A stretch of DNA of 64,000 nt from CAVRUH01 sp963822595 (GTDB taxonomy: Bacteria; Chlamydiota; Chlamydiia; Chlamydiales; Waddliaceae), in the NCBI GenBank assembly GCA_963822595.1, contig CAWGIG010000003.1, positions 248,001 to 312,000 of the forward strand, given 5' to 3'. Below, piece by piece: positions 26,523 to 34,673 of the stretch; position 1 is the stretch's first letter; every line of letters begins with the position of its first letter. The notes under the pieces were generated by a model. It saw only the letters and a program-made list of their open reading frames with translations, made no database searches and was not told where the DNA came from. The translations under genes and the position numbers were made by a program.

Positions 26523-26729
26523 ATGACAGCTTCATGTCCAAGATGCAATTCAAATTCACTCAAGAGAAACGGTTTTACAAGGCATGGTAAACAAAACCAT
26601 CGGTGCTTGGATTGCGGTAAGCAATTTTCAACCGAACCAACAGTTGCCATTGTTGTTGTCTCTGAAGAAAAACAGCCACCGGCAAATCTTCCTATTAGTC
26701 CCTATACTATGCTGAAAGAAGAAAAATGA
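26523..26729 (+). CDS. Small zinc-ribbon protein, InsA-like (IS1-type transposase N-terminus)
   Basis: A 68-residue protein. Residues 5-34 are a four-cysteine zinc ribbon (CPRC then CLDC) with SNSLKRNGFTRHGKQNHR between, the pattern of the N-terminal DNA-binding domain of IS1-family InsA and related transposases. The rest of a transposase is absent; the tail is unrelated low-complexity sequence. Its stop overlaps the ATG of the sialidase-like gene by 4 bp, so it may be a retained or repurposed fragment rather than debris. A transposase remnant is the simpler reading. Confidence 0.65.
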   Translation: MTASCPRCNSNSLKRNGFTRHGKQNHRCLDCGKQFSTEPTVAIVVVSEEKQPPANLPISPYTMLKEEK

Positions 26730-27361
26730 ACCCCAAGCTCCTTTCCTGCACAAAAATATGGGATGCAGAACCCCATTGTGCATTGACGGATTTAATCCAT
26801 TATCGGGATGTGTGGTTTTGCACTTTCCGCGAATCGGATAAACATGTCTATGGGAAAGATGGGGTCGTTCGTATTATTAAAAGTATCGATGGGACATCAT
26901 GGACAACCGCTGCTGAATTTAGAGAAGAGGGATCAGATTTGCGAGACCCCAAACTCAGCATTACTCCTGACGGTTCCCTCATGCTCCTTTTAGGCGTGAC
27001 TATTTATAAAGACAAGACATACATCACCAGGCAATCTAGAGTCTGTTTTTCTCAAGATGGAATCCATTGGTCCTCAATGAAAGAAGTTTTGGTTCCTCAT
27101 GAATGGCTCTGGAGAGTGACATGGCATGAAGGAATCGCTTATGGCGTTTCGTATATTTCAAACGACCCAAAAACTTCGACAGAAGATTGGATCGTCAAAC
27201 TTTATAAAAGTCCAAATGGACTTGATTATGAATTAATCACACAGTGGGATGTTCCGGGATATCCCAGTGAATCTACGGTTCATTTTCTTTCTAATGGAAC
27301 GATGATTGCCCTTGTGCGTCGTGGCAAGAGAAGAGATAACCAGTGTTTGGATTGGAGCTAG
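26726..27361 (+). CDS. Sialidase-like beta-propeller protein, N-terminal part (frameshifted)
   Basis: A six-bladed-propeller type glycosidase-like protein. Visible repeats have the Asp-box-like pattern: VRIIKSIDGTSWTTAA, VCFSQDGIHWSSMKE, and KLYKSPNGLDYELITQWD, plus FREEGSDLRDPKLSITPDGSLML. It resembles the exo-alpha-sialidase family, but catalytic Arg-triad residues cannot be assigned by eye. The frame ends at 27361 in low-quality sequence (RRGKRRDNQCLDWS); the true sequence continues in the next frame (VWIGASAKPYKNWEW). There is no signal peptide. It starts inside the zinc-ribbon gene's stop (ATGA). Confidence 0.7.
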   Translation: MNPKLLSCTKIWDAEPHCALTDLIHYRDVWFCTFRESDKHVYGKDGVVRIIKSIDGTSWTTAAEFREEGSDLRDPKLSITPDGSLMLLLGVTIYKDKTYITRQSRVCFSQDGIHWSSMKEVLVPHEWLWRVTWHEGIAYGVSYISNDPKTSTEDWIVKLYKSPNGLDYELITQWDVPGYPSESTVHFLSNGTMIALVRRGKRRDNQCLDWS

Positions 27362-27674
27362 CGCAAAGCCCTATAAAAATTGGGAATGGAGTGATGCACA
27401 CCATCATTTGGGGGGACCTAATTTTATCATCCTTCCTGATGAATCGATGTGGGCAGCAGGCAGGATTGTGGAAGTCACGCCTTATGGAACTTTTGAAAAG
27501 ACATGCCTGGCAAAAATGTCAGAGGAAGCTATAAAACCCGTCTTAATTGTACCTAGCGGTGGGGATGACACTAGCTATCCGGGCCTTGCTTATTATGAGG
27601 GAGTCCTTTGGATGAGCTATTATTCGAGCCACGAAGGGACTACAGCAATATACCTTGCTCAGATTAAATTATAA
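27306..27674 (+). CDS. Sialidase-like beta-propeller protein, C-terminal part (frameshifted)
   Basis: Continues the propeller of 26726-27361 in the +1 frame. From about 27346 it reads VWIGASAKPYKNWEWSDAHHHLGGPNFIILPDESMWAAGR and ends with blades containing GLAYYEGVLWMSYYSSHEGTTAIYLAQIKL. The real crossing from one frame to the other lies between about 27310 and 27355, and one extra base there explains the split. The ATG at 27306 is therefore probably not used. Full gene about 316 residues, the usual size for these single-domain proteins. Confidence 0.7.
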   Translation: MPLCVVAREEITSVWIGASAKPYKNWEWSDAHHHLGGPNFIILPDESMWAAGRIVEVTPYGTFEKTCLAKMSEEAIKPVLIVPSGGDDTSYPGLAYYEGVLWMSYYSSHEGTTAIYLAQIKL

Positions 27675-27727
27675 CTTGCTCAGATGGGAGTAAATTCGAT
27701 ATAATATCATGAAAAACGGAGGACCTT

Positions 27728-28330
27728 ATGCGCCTGCTAAATAACGTATTCCTTTTGGGTATACTTGCTACTTTTTATATTACCTTATCATCAAACAAGG
27801 AACTAGACAACATGACAAATTCAAAAGTTGAGAAACCCGTTGTTCTCATGAAAACTTCCATGGGCGACATCAAAATAGAGCTCTATCCTGATAAAGCGCC
27901 TATCACTGTACAAAATTTTCTGGAGTATGTGAAGAAAGGACACTATGATCACACTATTTTTCATAGAGTCATCGACAATTTCATGATCCAAGGAGGCGGC
28001 TTCACAGCAAATCTCACCCAAAAGCCTACTCTTCCTGCTATCAAAAATGAAGCAGGTAACGGTCTAAAAAATACGCGTGGCACCGTTTCTATGGCTAGAA
28101 CGCAAGAAGTCAATAGCGCCACCGCACAATTTTTCATTAATGTCAGTGACAACACTTTCCTCAATTATAAAAGCGAAAATCCACAGGAATATGGATATTG
28201 CGTTTTTGGAAAAGTCATTGAAGGCATGGATGTCGTAGACAAAATCAAGTCTGTCGACACTACTGCCCAAGGACCTTATCGCGATATTCCGGTAAAACCT
28301 ATCGAGATTATTAGCGTTACCCAGGTGTAG
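27728..28330 (+). CDS. Peptidyl-prolyl cis-trans isomerase, cyclophilin type, probably exported
   Basis: Catalyses proline isomerisation during protein folding. The cyclophilin core begins at about residue 37: VVLMKTSMGDIKIELYPDKAPITVQNFLEYVKKGHYDHTIFHRVIDNFMIQGGGF, followed by GTVSMARTQEVNSATAQFFINVSDN and YCVFGKVIEGMDVVDKI. The catalytic Arg-containing FHRVIDNFMIQGG is intact. Residues 1-20 form a hydrophobic segment (LLNNVFLLGILATFYITL), a likely signal or anchor, which suggests a periplasmic PpiA-like enzyme. The GGAGG about 7 bases upstream supports this start. The gene is preceded by the sialidase-like gene and followed by a palindrome. Confidence 0.92.
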   Translation: MRLLNNVFLLGILATFYITLSSNKELDNMTNSKVEKPVVLMKTSMGDIKIELYPDKAPITVQNFLEYVKKGHYDHTIFHRVIDNFMIQGGGFTANLTQKPTLPAIKNEAGNGLKNTRGTVSMARTQEVNSATAQFFINVSDNTFLNYKSENPQEYGYCVFGKVIEGMDVVDKIKSVDTTAQGPYRDIPVKPIEIISVTQV

Positions 28331-28344
28331 CAGCGCGTATAGAA

Positions 28345-28494
28345 ACAAAATAACAAGATAAGCAGGATCGCAAGCGGCAGGAAAAAAGAGGATAAGAAAA
28401 AGGATAAAAATTGAATTTTAAAACATCCATTTTTCCTTATTTGTTTTATCCTTTTTATCCTGCCGCTTGCGATCCTGCTTATCTTGTTTATTGT
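28345..28494. terminator. Long palindrome with 31-bp perfect core (AACAAGATAAGCAGGATCGC)
   Basis: The core AACAAGATAAGCAGGATCGC... is perfect over 31 bp (28352-28382 against 28458-28488). The inner arms are AGGATAAAA-type units and the centre is AT-rich. It starts 15 bp after the cyclophilin stop and ends 36 bp before the next gene. Likely terminator of the cyclophilin gene. It shares the short-unit composition of the other long palindromes but not their sequence. Confidence 0.75.
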
Positions 28495-28529
28495 TACCAC
28501 TCGCTTAACATAAAAATACGGAGTTACTA

Positions 28530-28988
28530 GTGGTTGCAAAATCCTTTGACAAAGTGGACGACCTTAGAGATTATGAAATAAGAAAGTTTACAAACCCACG
28601 AGAAGATTTAAGCGTTAGGATCGATAAATTTGCCAATTATATGGGGCGAAAATGGGGAATAGGCAGAATTGCTGGTGCCGTAAGGTTTGTTACAGGTGCC
28701 ATCTTTGCAGCGTTATGCGCTGTCTCTGCGATCTTTCTATTATTAGCGGCCGGGGTAACATACCCTATCCATGATCAAGCGTTTAATTATACGTTTGCCT
28801 ATTCTATCATTTTCGCTTTTCATACAGTAGAGGCAATTCTTCAATCAGGCCGTGGATTCGTAGAAACGATACCAGTAGTAGGTTCCTTATATTTTATCAA
28901 CACGGACTACTATATTTACTCAACGAACGGTATGCGCGGCATGGCCTCTAGAGGAAAGGGATCGCCTTCCTTGCGATTAAGGTACTGA
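28530..28988 (+). CDS. Small membrane protein of unknown function
   Basis: A 152-residue protein with a GTG start supported by CGGAG at 28519-28523. Two hydrophobic segments, about residues 49-75 (AVRFVTGAIFAALCAVSAIFLLLAAG) and 88-108 (FAYSIIFAFHTVEAIL), suggest an inner-membrane or inclusion-membrane protein with a charged N-terminus. The last ~24 codons overlap the 3' end of the convergent tsaD by 73 bp, which is unusual and hints that the original stop was lost. No family recognised. Confidence 0.6.
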   Translation: MVAKSFDKVDDLRDYEIRKFTNPREDLSVRIDKFANYMGRKWGIGRIAGAVRFVTGAIFAALCAVSAIFLLLAAGVTYPIHDQAFNYTFAYSIIFAFHTVEAILQSGRGFVETIPVVGSLYFINTDYYIYSTNGMRGMASRGKGSPSLRLRY

Positions 28989-29941
28989 TGATAACCAAGC
29001 CCCGCTATCATTGCCGCATTGTCGAGGCTAAGTCCTAAAGAAGGCCACATGAGATTAAATTCCGGAGCAGCTTCTGCAAACATTTTGCGTAGATGCTGAT
29101 TATTCGTTACACCCCCGCCAAAAATCACAGTCTTACAATTCCTTTCGTTCGCTGCCAAAATTGTTTTCTTAATCACATCGGTAAAAACAACATGCTGAAA
29201 AGAGGCTGCCACATCATTTCTTTCATCTTCCGTTAGAGGGGAACGAATCGATTCCACCCCATTTTGCCCCTTCACAGTATATAAAACTCCCGTTTTAATG
29301 CCGCTAAACGAGAAATCTAAGGGGCGCTGTTTCACTTGCCCCGATTTGAATGAATGGCGTAAATGATTCCCATGACGCGCTAGCTTCTCAATCACAGGCC
29401 CTCCAGGGTAGGGGAGGCCTAAAATTCTTGCGACTTTATCAAAGGCTTCGCCGAGGGCGTCATCGATCGTTTGACCTAAGAGCTCGTAGTCGCCGATGGC
29501 ATTCATTTGAACAAGATGGGTGTGAGCTCCCGATAATACGACTCCCAGGCAGGGGAATGAAGGCGTTTGCGGCTGTGACATTAATGAGGCGTACAGGTGA
29601 GCCTCCACATGGTTGACCCCCACAAAAGGGATATTAGTGGCTAGAGACAACGATTTTGCAGCGTTGAGGCCAATTAAGATGGCGCCAATGAGTCCGGGAC
29701 CTCTCGCCACAGCTATGAGGTCAATCTCCTTCAAGGTGACTTTAGCTTCTTCAAGGGACTTGTGAATCATGGAAACGATGATATCTGCATGGCGGCGCGC
29801 TGCGACTTCGGGAAAGACCCCCCCGAAAGGTTCATGGATTTTCTCTTGGGAAGCCACGACGTTCGAAAGAATCTCTTTTCCATCTCGAACGACGGAACAG
29901 GCTGTTTCGTCACAAGTGCTTTCGATTCCTAATACGAGCAT
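28916..29941 (-). CDS. tsaD: tRNA N6-adenosine threonylcarbamoyltransferase
   Basis: TsaD (Gcp, YgjD) transfers the threonylcarbamoyl group to A37 of ANN-decoding tRNAs. It is 341 residues, normal size. It shows GIESTCDETACSVV at the N-terminus, VARGPGLIGAILIGLNAAKSL (78-98), the metal-binding HVEAH (His111, His115), FDKVARILGLPYPGGPVIEKLA, and the C-terminal FGGGVTNNQHLRK and GLSLDNAAMIAGLGYH. It stands alone here. The 3' end overlaps the small membrane protein's 3' end by 73 bp. Confidence 0.96.
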   Translation of the reverse strand: MLVLGIESTCDETACSVVRDGKEILSNVVASQEKIHEPFGGVFPEVAARRHADIIVSMIHKSLEEAKVTLKEIDLIAVARGPGLIGAILIGLNAAKSLSLATNIPFVGVNHVEAHLYASLMSQPQTPSFPCLGVVLSGAHTHLVQMNAIGDYELLGQTIDDALGEAFDKVARILGLPYPGGPVIEKLARHGNHLRHSFKSGQVKQRPLDFSFSGIKTGVLYTVKGQNGVESIRSPLTEDERNDVAASFQHVVFTDVIKKTILAANERNCKTVIFGGGVTNNQHLRKMFAEAAPEFNLMWPSLGLSLDNAAMIAGLGYHQYLNRKEGDPFPLEAMPRIPFVE

Positions 29942-30099
29942 ATATCCTACTTATTTAAGCGCATATGATAACTGAAATAGGTATTTTTTTAAAAGCAAAA
30001 ATCCATATCCGTGATTTATTGAAAATTAGTTAATTAATTATTTAAAATAAAGATATATAAGTGTAAAATATATTATAAAAAATAGGTTTTATATTATAT

Positions 30100-31314
30100 A
30101 TGATTAATCTTAATAATTCCTTAGATACAGCATCTTCAGGGTGTTTAATTCTCGTAGAGGACAAAGAAATATTAGTGCGTGATTGTACAGCGCAATTAAC
30201 AGAATGGTTTTTTGATCAACAAGGATCCCCGCAGCCGACCACGAGTCAACCAGAAAGATTCATTGCTAAAGATTTGACCCACGCTGAAATGGTTGAGAAG
30301 GCCGATAAAAAAGGAAGCACCTATAAAAATGCTTCGTTTCTAAAATATATTCATTTGGATGAAAAGATGCATCCATTTCTTAGCAAAGATAGTCCCGATT
30401 ATCAAAGAAAAGCATTGGTGCATCGAAATCTTCCAGGCTTGGTTCAATCGTCTAAACTTGAAAAATATGAAGGATGGACACTTTCGAATTCTATTAGCTG
30501 TTTGCTTGATTTTCTTAATGATCATTCATTGGAATTTGGACTTCTTTTTTTTGAAGAAAAAATGCAGGAAGCGCTCTATCAGGCGAGGGTCATTGACTGG
30601 AGCATGGGAGAATATCTAGTGGAACCTATGGAGGAAATTGCTGAGCACAATGCAGAAAAAGTTAAAAACCTCCTTACAGGTGAAGAGATGATCATCCCAG
30701 GTTATTGGCATTCAAAGACAGGGGTACACGCAATCTTTTATAAGATAACAAAGGAAGAAAATGATACCTACACTTTAACAGTAGTCAATACAGGGGCTGG
30801 GAACGATTATCATTGTACTGATTCGAACAAATATAGTCCTGGACACCGAACTATAGATATCCCTCTAAGAAAATTAGATAAAGCCTTTTTTCAGAGGTTG
30901 AACTACATTTCTTCCGGGCAAATGGAGAAGGTAGAAACATACCTTACTATTTATGATCAAGTTATATGCCCATTAGGTAATCCTGAGGGTGTATATGAGT
31001 ATGAATATTTCGGACGGCAAAAGAGTGGTGTCTGTACATGGCGTGTTTTAATGGGGCTCGTCTTGCTCGAGTGTGGTTATGAAAAATACAAAGAATTTTC
31101 TTATGAGGTTAAAGTTTGTGGTTTGGGAGAATTTAGAGAGTGGAAAAATAAACTAGAAATTGACCTCAAAGAAAAGGGCCTAGGCCCCAATATGGAAACA
31201 GGAGAAAACCAAGCACTGTTTACATTAGCTCAAAGAAGATTAGGAAAGCGATTCACAAAAGATAAAAGAACAAATACCGATGAAAGTTACAAGTTAGTTT
31301 TTTTGCTAAATTAA
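30100..31314 (+). CDS. Orphan with a possible His/Cys catalytic pair, 404 residues
   Basis: No named family. The middle shows GYWHSKTGVHAIFYKI (His210 at the end of the TGVH run), then DTYTLTVVNTGAGNDYH, and further on GRQKSGVCTWRVLMGLVLLE with Cys312. A glycine-rich NTGAGNDYH segment between a histidine and a cysteine resembles a cysteine hydrolase core with a reversed His-before-Cys order; that is my inference only. There is no signal peptide or membrane segment. The start is an ATG after an AT-rich 158-bp gap. The stop overlaps the sensor-kinase stop by 4 bp. Confidence 0.55.
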   Translation: MINLNNSLDTASSGCLILVEDKEILVRDCTAQLTEWFFDQQGSPQPTTSQPERFIAKDLTHAEMVEKADKKGSTYKNASFLKYIHLDEKMHPFLSKDSPDYQRKALVHRNLPGLVQSSKLEKYEGWTLSNSISCLLDFLNDHSLEFGLLFFEEKMQEALYQARVIDWSMGEYLVEPMEEIAEHNAEKVKNLLTGEEMIIPGYWHSKTGVHAIFYKITKEENDTYTLTVVNTGAGNDYHCTDSNKYSPGHRTIDIPLRKLDKAFFQRLNYISSGQMEKVETYLTIYDQVICPLGNPEGVYEYEYFGRQKSGVCTWRVLMGLVLLECGYEKYKEFSYEVKVCGLGEFREWKNKLEIDLKEKGLGPNMETGENQALFTLAQRRLGKRFTKDKRTNTDESYKLVFLLN

Positions 31315-34300
31315 GAAGATGTCTTTTTTTCTTCTTTTTTTTCGATGATGTTATCGAGTGCTTGTATTAAATCTGTCGAGCTTTCATTTAGATTTGGCTC
31401 GTAATCGATAGGTAAAGAGAGTTCAAACCAGAAAATAGAACCTTTACCCTCTTCCGAAGTAAACCCTATTTCACCTTTCATGAGATCAACAAGCTGTTTT
31501 GAAATAGCTAAACCTAATCCCGTGCCCCCAAATTTTCGCGTTGTCGTAGCATCCGCTTGCGAGAATTTCTGGAACATCCTATTTTGTTTATCCAACGGAA
31601 TCCCTATTCCTGTGTCTTGAACATCAAAGCGAATTGTGGCGATTTTGTTTTTGGTGCTCACACAGGAAATTTTTAGGGTGACCTGTCCTTTTTCTGTAAA
31701 TTTGATCGCGTTTCCAAGTAAATTTGTTAGAATTTGTCTGACTCGAATCGGGTCAAAAACCAGCATTTTTGGTGTATTCGGCAAAACCTCTAAAATCATT
31801 TCGATTTTCTTTTCCGAAGCACGGACGCTCATGAGGTCACCGAGTTCTTTAATAAATGTATCGAGATCGCACGGAAGAGGATCCAGTTTGAGTTCTCCAG
31901 CTTCGATTTTTGAAAAGTCGAGGATATCATTAACGATTTCTAACAATATTTTTCCCGATAAATTAATTCTTCCTACCCATTTTTCTTGTTTTTCATCAAG
32001 TTGGGTTTTCATGAGGAGCGAAGCCATACCAATGACACCGTTCAATGGAGTTCGAATTTCGTGGCTCATATTGGCCAGGAACATACTTTTGGCCAAATTT
32101 GCTTGTTCGGCCTTAGCTCTGGCATCGCGGAGCTCTTGGTTGGCAATCTCGAGTTTATTCAAGAATTCAAGGAGTTTGAGCTCCGAGTTCTTTCTGTCAG
32201 TGATATCCGTCGAAATGCCGCATATGGCGTACAATTGGTCATTGGCATCGTATAATGGGAATCTCACAGAAATATAAGTGTGTTTAGCATTTGGGAGGGG
32301 GATGACTTCTTCATAGGTTATCGCTTTTTTCTGCACAATGACTTCGCGGTCGTTAGCCCTATATTTTTCTGCAAATTCTTTTGGAAATATATCTAGATCT
32401 TTTTTTCCAATAACTTCCGTTATATCTTTTCCTGTAGCATCGGAAAATTCTTTGTTGATATCCAAATATTTTCCGTTTAAATCCTTTAGATAGATAATCG
32501 ATGATGCATTATCAATAATCGAGCGGAGACGGAGCTGCGTTTCTTTAACTTTTGAGTCAGCCTGAATTCTATTCGTGATATCTCTAACGACGATCACCAT
32601 GCCACCAAACTCTTCATTCATCAATATAGGAGCACAAGTTAATTCTATAGATATCTTTTTCTTTTCCGGATTGACAAATTGAGCATGTTGAATTGTAATT
32701 AATTTTCTTTCGTTAAATGAAAGTTGTATGGGAGAAACTCCTTCGGGATAAGGTGAACCATCGCTTTGCAAAATAGTTAGAAAGTCTAGGTAAGACTTTC
32801 CGATTAATTTATCCATTCCCCATGTAGTCAACTTACCTCCAGCGGGGTTTACAAAGGATATTTTTCCCTCCTGATCAATACCAAAAATTCCTTCTGCCAT
32901 GGAATGGAGAATCACTTCCATTTTTTTCTTGGATTCTAATAAGGCAAAGTTGACGACTTCTAGCTTTCGCGAATGGTGATAGGTTGATTGGGCAAAATAC
33001 ACACCGAAACAAACGGCGCTAGCTAAAAACAATCCCATGAAAAGGGTAAATTCAGGAAGTGAGCTGTAAAATTCTTTAGCAAGACTGGCTCTTGGTTTCA
33101 GAACAATTTTCCAATTGTTATCAAAAAAATGAACGACTGCAGTCGTCGTTAATTCAGGGTCATCTATAGATTCAAAATCATTTCTTTGATACAAAACTTT
33201 ATCGCCGTCAAGAATGGTTATTGAATAATTTTTTTTTACCGATTCATCTAGTACATTAGAAATCATTGCATTAAAGTTAAAAACACCAATGATGAACCCA
33301 TCAAATTTCCCTTTAGGAAAAAGCGGTACATAAACGGTAAAGCCATCCCACCCCTGTGTCAATTTAAACACTGGGGAAGCCGAAGCAGAATCAGAGTTAT
33401 TTCTATTTTCTTCTATTTTTTCTTTTTGTTGTTTATCGAAGGAGATATCCAAATCCTTTGCTGATTCATTACCCTCAATTGGTACGATCCATCTAATGTG
33501 ATAAGTTGAATCTGCCCATTCAATGGCGGTAAGCCCAGCCGATTTGTCAACATAAGCTTTCGAATCGCTTTCCCATTCTGTTTTTGGGGTCCCCCCACGC
33601 GCATTCCAACGCTCTGCCATATTTTGCAAAGTTTGCACTTTATCATCCAAAAAGCTCTGAAACTCGGTTTTGATGTGCTCGACTTCACCCTTATTCATCT
33701 TTTGGAATTGGAGCTGTTCCTGTCCGGTTAAAGCCTGCCAAAGAAATAACGAGGAAAGAACCACTCCAAAAGTTGTCGGAAATGGGAGCGATGGCGGTAG
33801 TACGTTATTGTAGGTTTTTAGAAATGTCCAACCGAAAAAAATGATTCCAAGAGATAAAATAAAAAATTCACCGGATGTACGTGGATCCAATTGAGTGAAT
33901 TCCGCCCAACCCGGCGAGGCTTCAACACCGATAAAATAGGTAGAGATAGTAACTATGTTAAAAGCAATTGTTAAGACCCCTAAGACGCGAATAGAAATCT
34001 GTTGGAGTTTAAAGTTCCAAGGGGAATTCATTATTGTCAGAGCTATTCCGGTTAATGCAAAACAAAGAGCAGTATTAGGCGCCATTCTTCCTGGATGAAC
34101 CACCTTTCGACTGATCGAAGAGACGAAATATTCATCGATTTGAAAATCGAGAGCTGTTATGTACTCTAGTAGCGTAGCAAAACCCACGGCCAAAACACAC
34201 AGCCCTAAAAAAAGCCCGGGTCGCTTATAGTCGTAGATTCTACAAGTATATGAAAGGCCGCCAATAAAGAAGCAAAGCCCTGAATTGTATTCCATTGAAG

Positions 34301-34445
34301 TAATGATGACGTATGGCCCAATGATTCCTAACTTAATTAAATGCCAACCAAGCACCACCAGAAAACCGAGAATCGTGACAAGAAAACCTACCCTACTCAG
34401 AATATAAAAAGCTAGCGACGAAGGTGATTTGTAGATTATTGACAT
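31311..34445 (-). CDS. Membrane sensor histidine kinase with CHASE-like and PAS domains, no receiver
   Basis: A 1044-residue sensor. Residues 1-~240 contain about seven hydrophobic segments, followed by an extracytoplasmic CHASE-like region (about 245-460), a further membrane helix (about 466-484), two PAS domains (about 505-625 and 636-752), and a coiled coil. The dimerisation domain has His795 in FLANMSHEIRTPLNGVIG. The ATPase domain contains DTGIGIPLDKQNRMF and KFGGTGLGLAISK. There is no receiver domain, so the partner response regulator must be elsewhere. This large multi-domain sensor is more typical of environmental chlamydiae than of Chlamydiaceae. Confidence 0.9.
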   Translation of the reverse strand: MSIIYKSPSSLAFYILSRVGFLVTILGFLVVLGWHLIKLGIIGPYVIITSMEYNSGLCFFIGGLSYTCRIYDYKRPGLFLGLCVLAVGFATLLEYITALDFQIDEYFVSSISRKVVHPGRMAPNTALCFALTGIALTIMNSPWNFKLQQISIRVLGVLTIAFNIVTISTYFIGVEASPGWAEFTQLDPRTSGEFFILSLGIIFFGWTFLKTYNNVLPPSLPFPTTFGVVLSSLFLWQALTGQEQLQFQKMNKGEVEHIKTEFQSFLDDKVQTLQNMAERWNARGGTPKTEWESDSKAYVDKSAGLTAIEWADSTYHIRWIVPIEGNESAKDLDISFDKQQKEKIEENRNNSDSASASPVFKLTQGWDGFTVYVPLFPKGKFDGFIIGVFNFNAMISNVLDESVKKNYSITILDGDKVLYQRNDFESIDDPELTTTAVVHFFDNNWKIVLKPRASLAKEFYSSLPEFTLFMGLFLASAVCFGVYFAQSTYHHSRKLEVVNFALLESKKKMEVILHSMAEGIFGIDQEGKISFVNPAGGKLTTWGMDKLIGKSYLDFLTILQSDGSPYPEGVSPIQLSFNERKLITIQHAQFVNPEKKKISIELTCAPILMNEEFGGMVIVVRDITNRIQADSKVKETQLRLRSIIDNASSIIYLKDLNGKYLDINKEFSDATGKDITEVIGKKDLDIFPKEFAEKYRANDREVIVQKKAITYEEVIPLPNAKHTYISVRFPLYDANDQLYAICGISTDITDRKNSELKLLEFLNKLEIANQELRDARAKAEQANLAKSMFLANMSHEIRTPLNGVIGMASLLMKTQLDEKQEKWVGRINLSGKILLEIVNDILDFSKIEAGELKLDPLPCDLDTFIKELGDLMSVRASEKKIEMILEVLPNTPKMLVFDPIRVRQILTNLLGNAIKFTEKGQVTLKISCVSTKNKIATIRFDVQDTGIGIPLDKQNRMFQKFSQADATTTRKFGGTGLGLAISKQLVDLMKGEIGFTSEEGKGSIFWFELSLPIDYEPNLNESSTDLIQALDNIIEKKEEKKTSS

Positions 34446-34509
34446 GTTCCCCTAGATCAGCAGTCTAAATAATTTCAATATTTAGCTATATATATTACTT
34501 TTGTCAAGA

Positions 34510-34673
34510 TATACTGAAGTGAATTCAAAATTTATTCTAGGGCTTCGTGAAAGCCCCGCGGTTGAACGATCGTAAGTCACCTAGTATTAATCAATACAAG
34601 TGACTTACGATCGTTCAACCCCGGGAGCTTTGACGAAGCCCTAGAACCAAATTTTGAGTTCTCTTCAGTATAT
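34510..34673. mobile_element. MITE-like palindromic element, copy B
   Basis: A 164-bp palindrome of the same family as 26148-26314. The ends are TATACTGAAGTGAA(T/C)TCAAA. The centre is AGTATTAATCAATAC and the shared core is GGTTGAACGATCGTAAGT. The arms differ from copy A at many sites but the two arms of each copy still match each other. The right end overlaps the 3' end of pgl: the TGA inside the terminal TACTGA is the pgl stop codon. The element otherwise lies in the gap between the sensor kinase and pgl. Confidence 0.75.
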
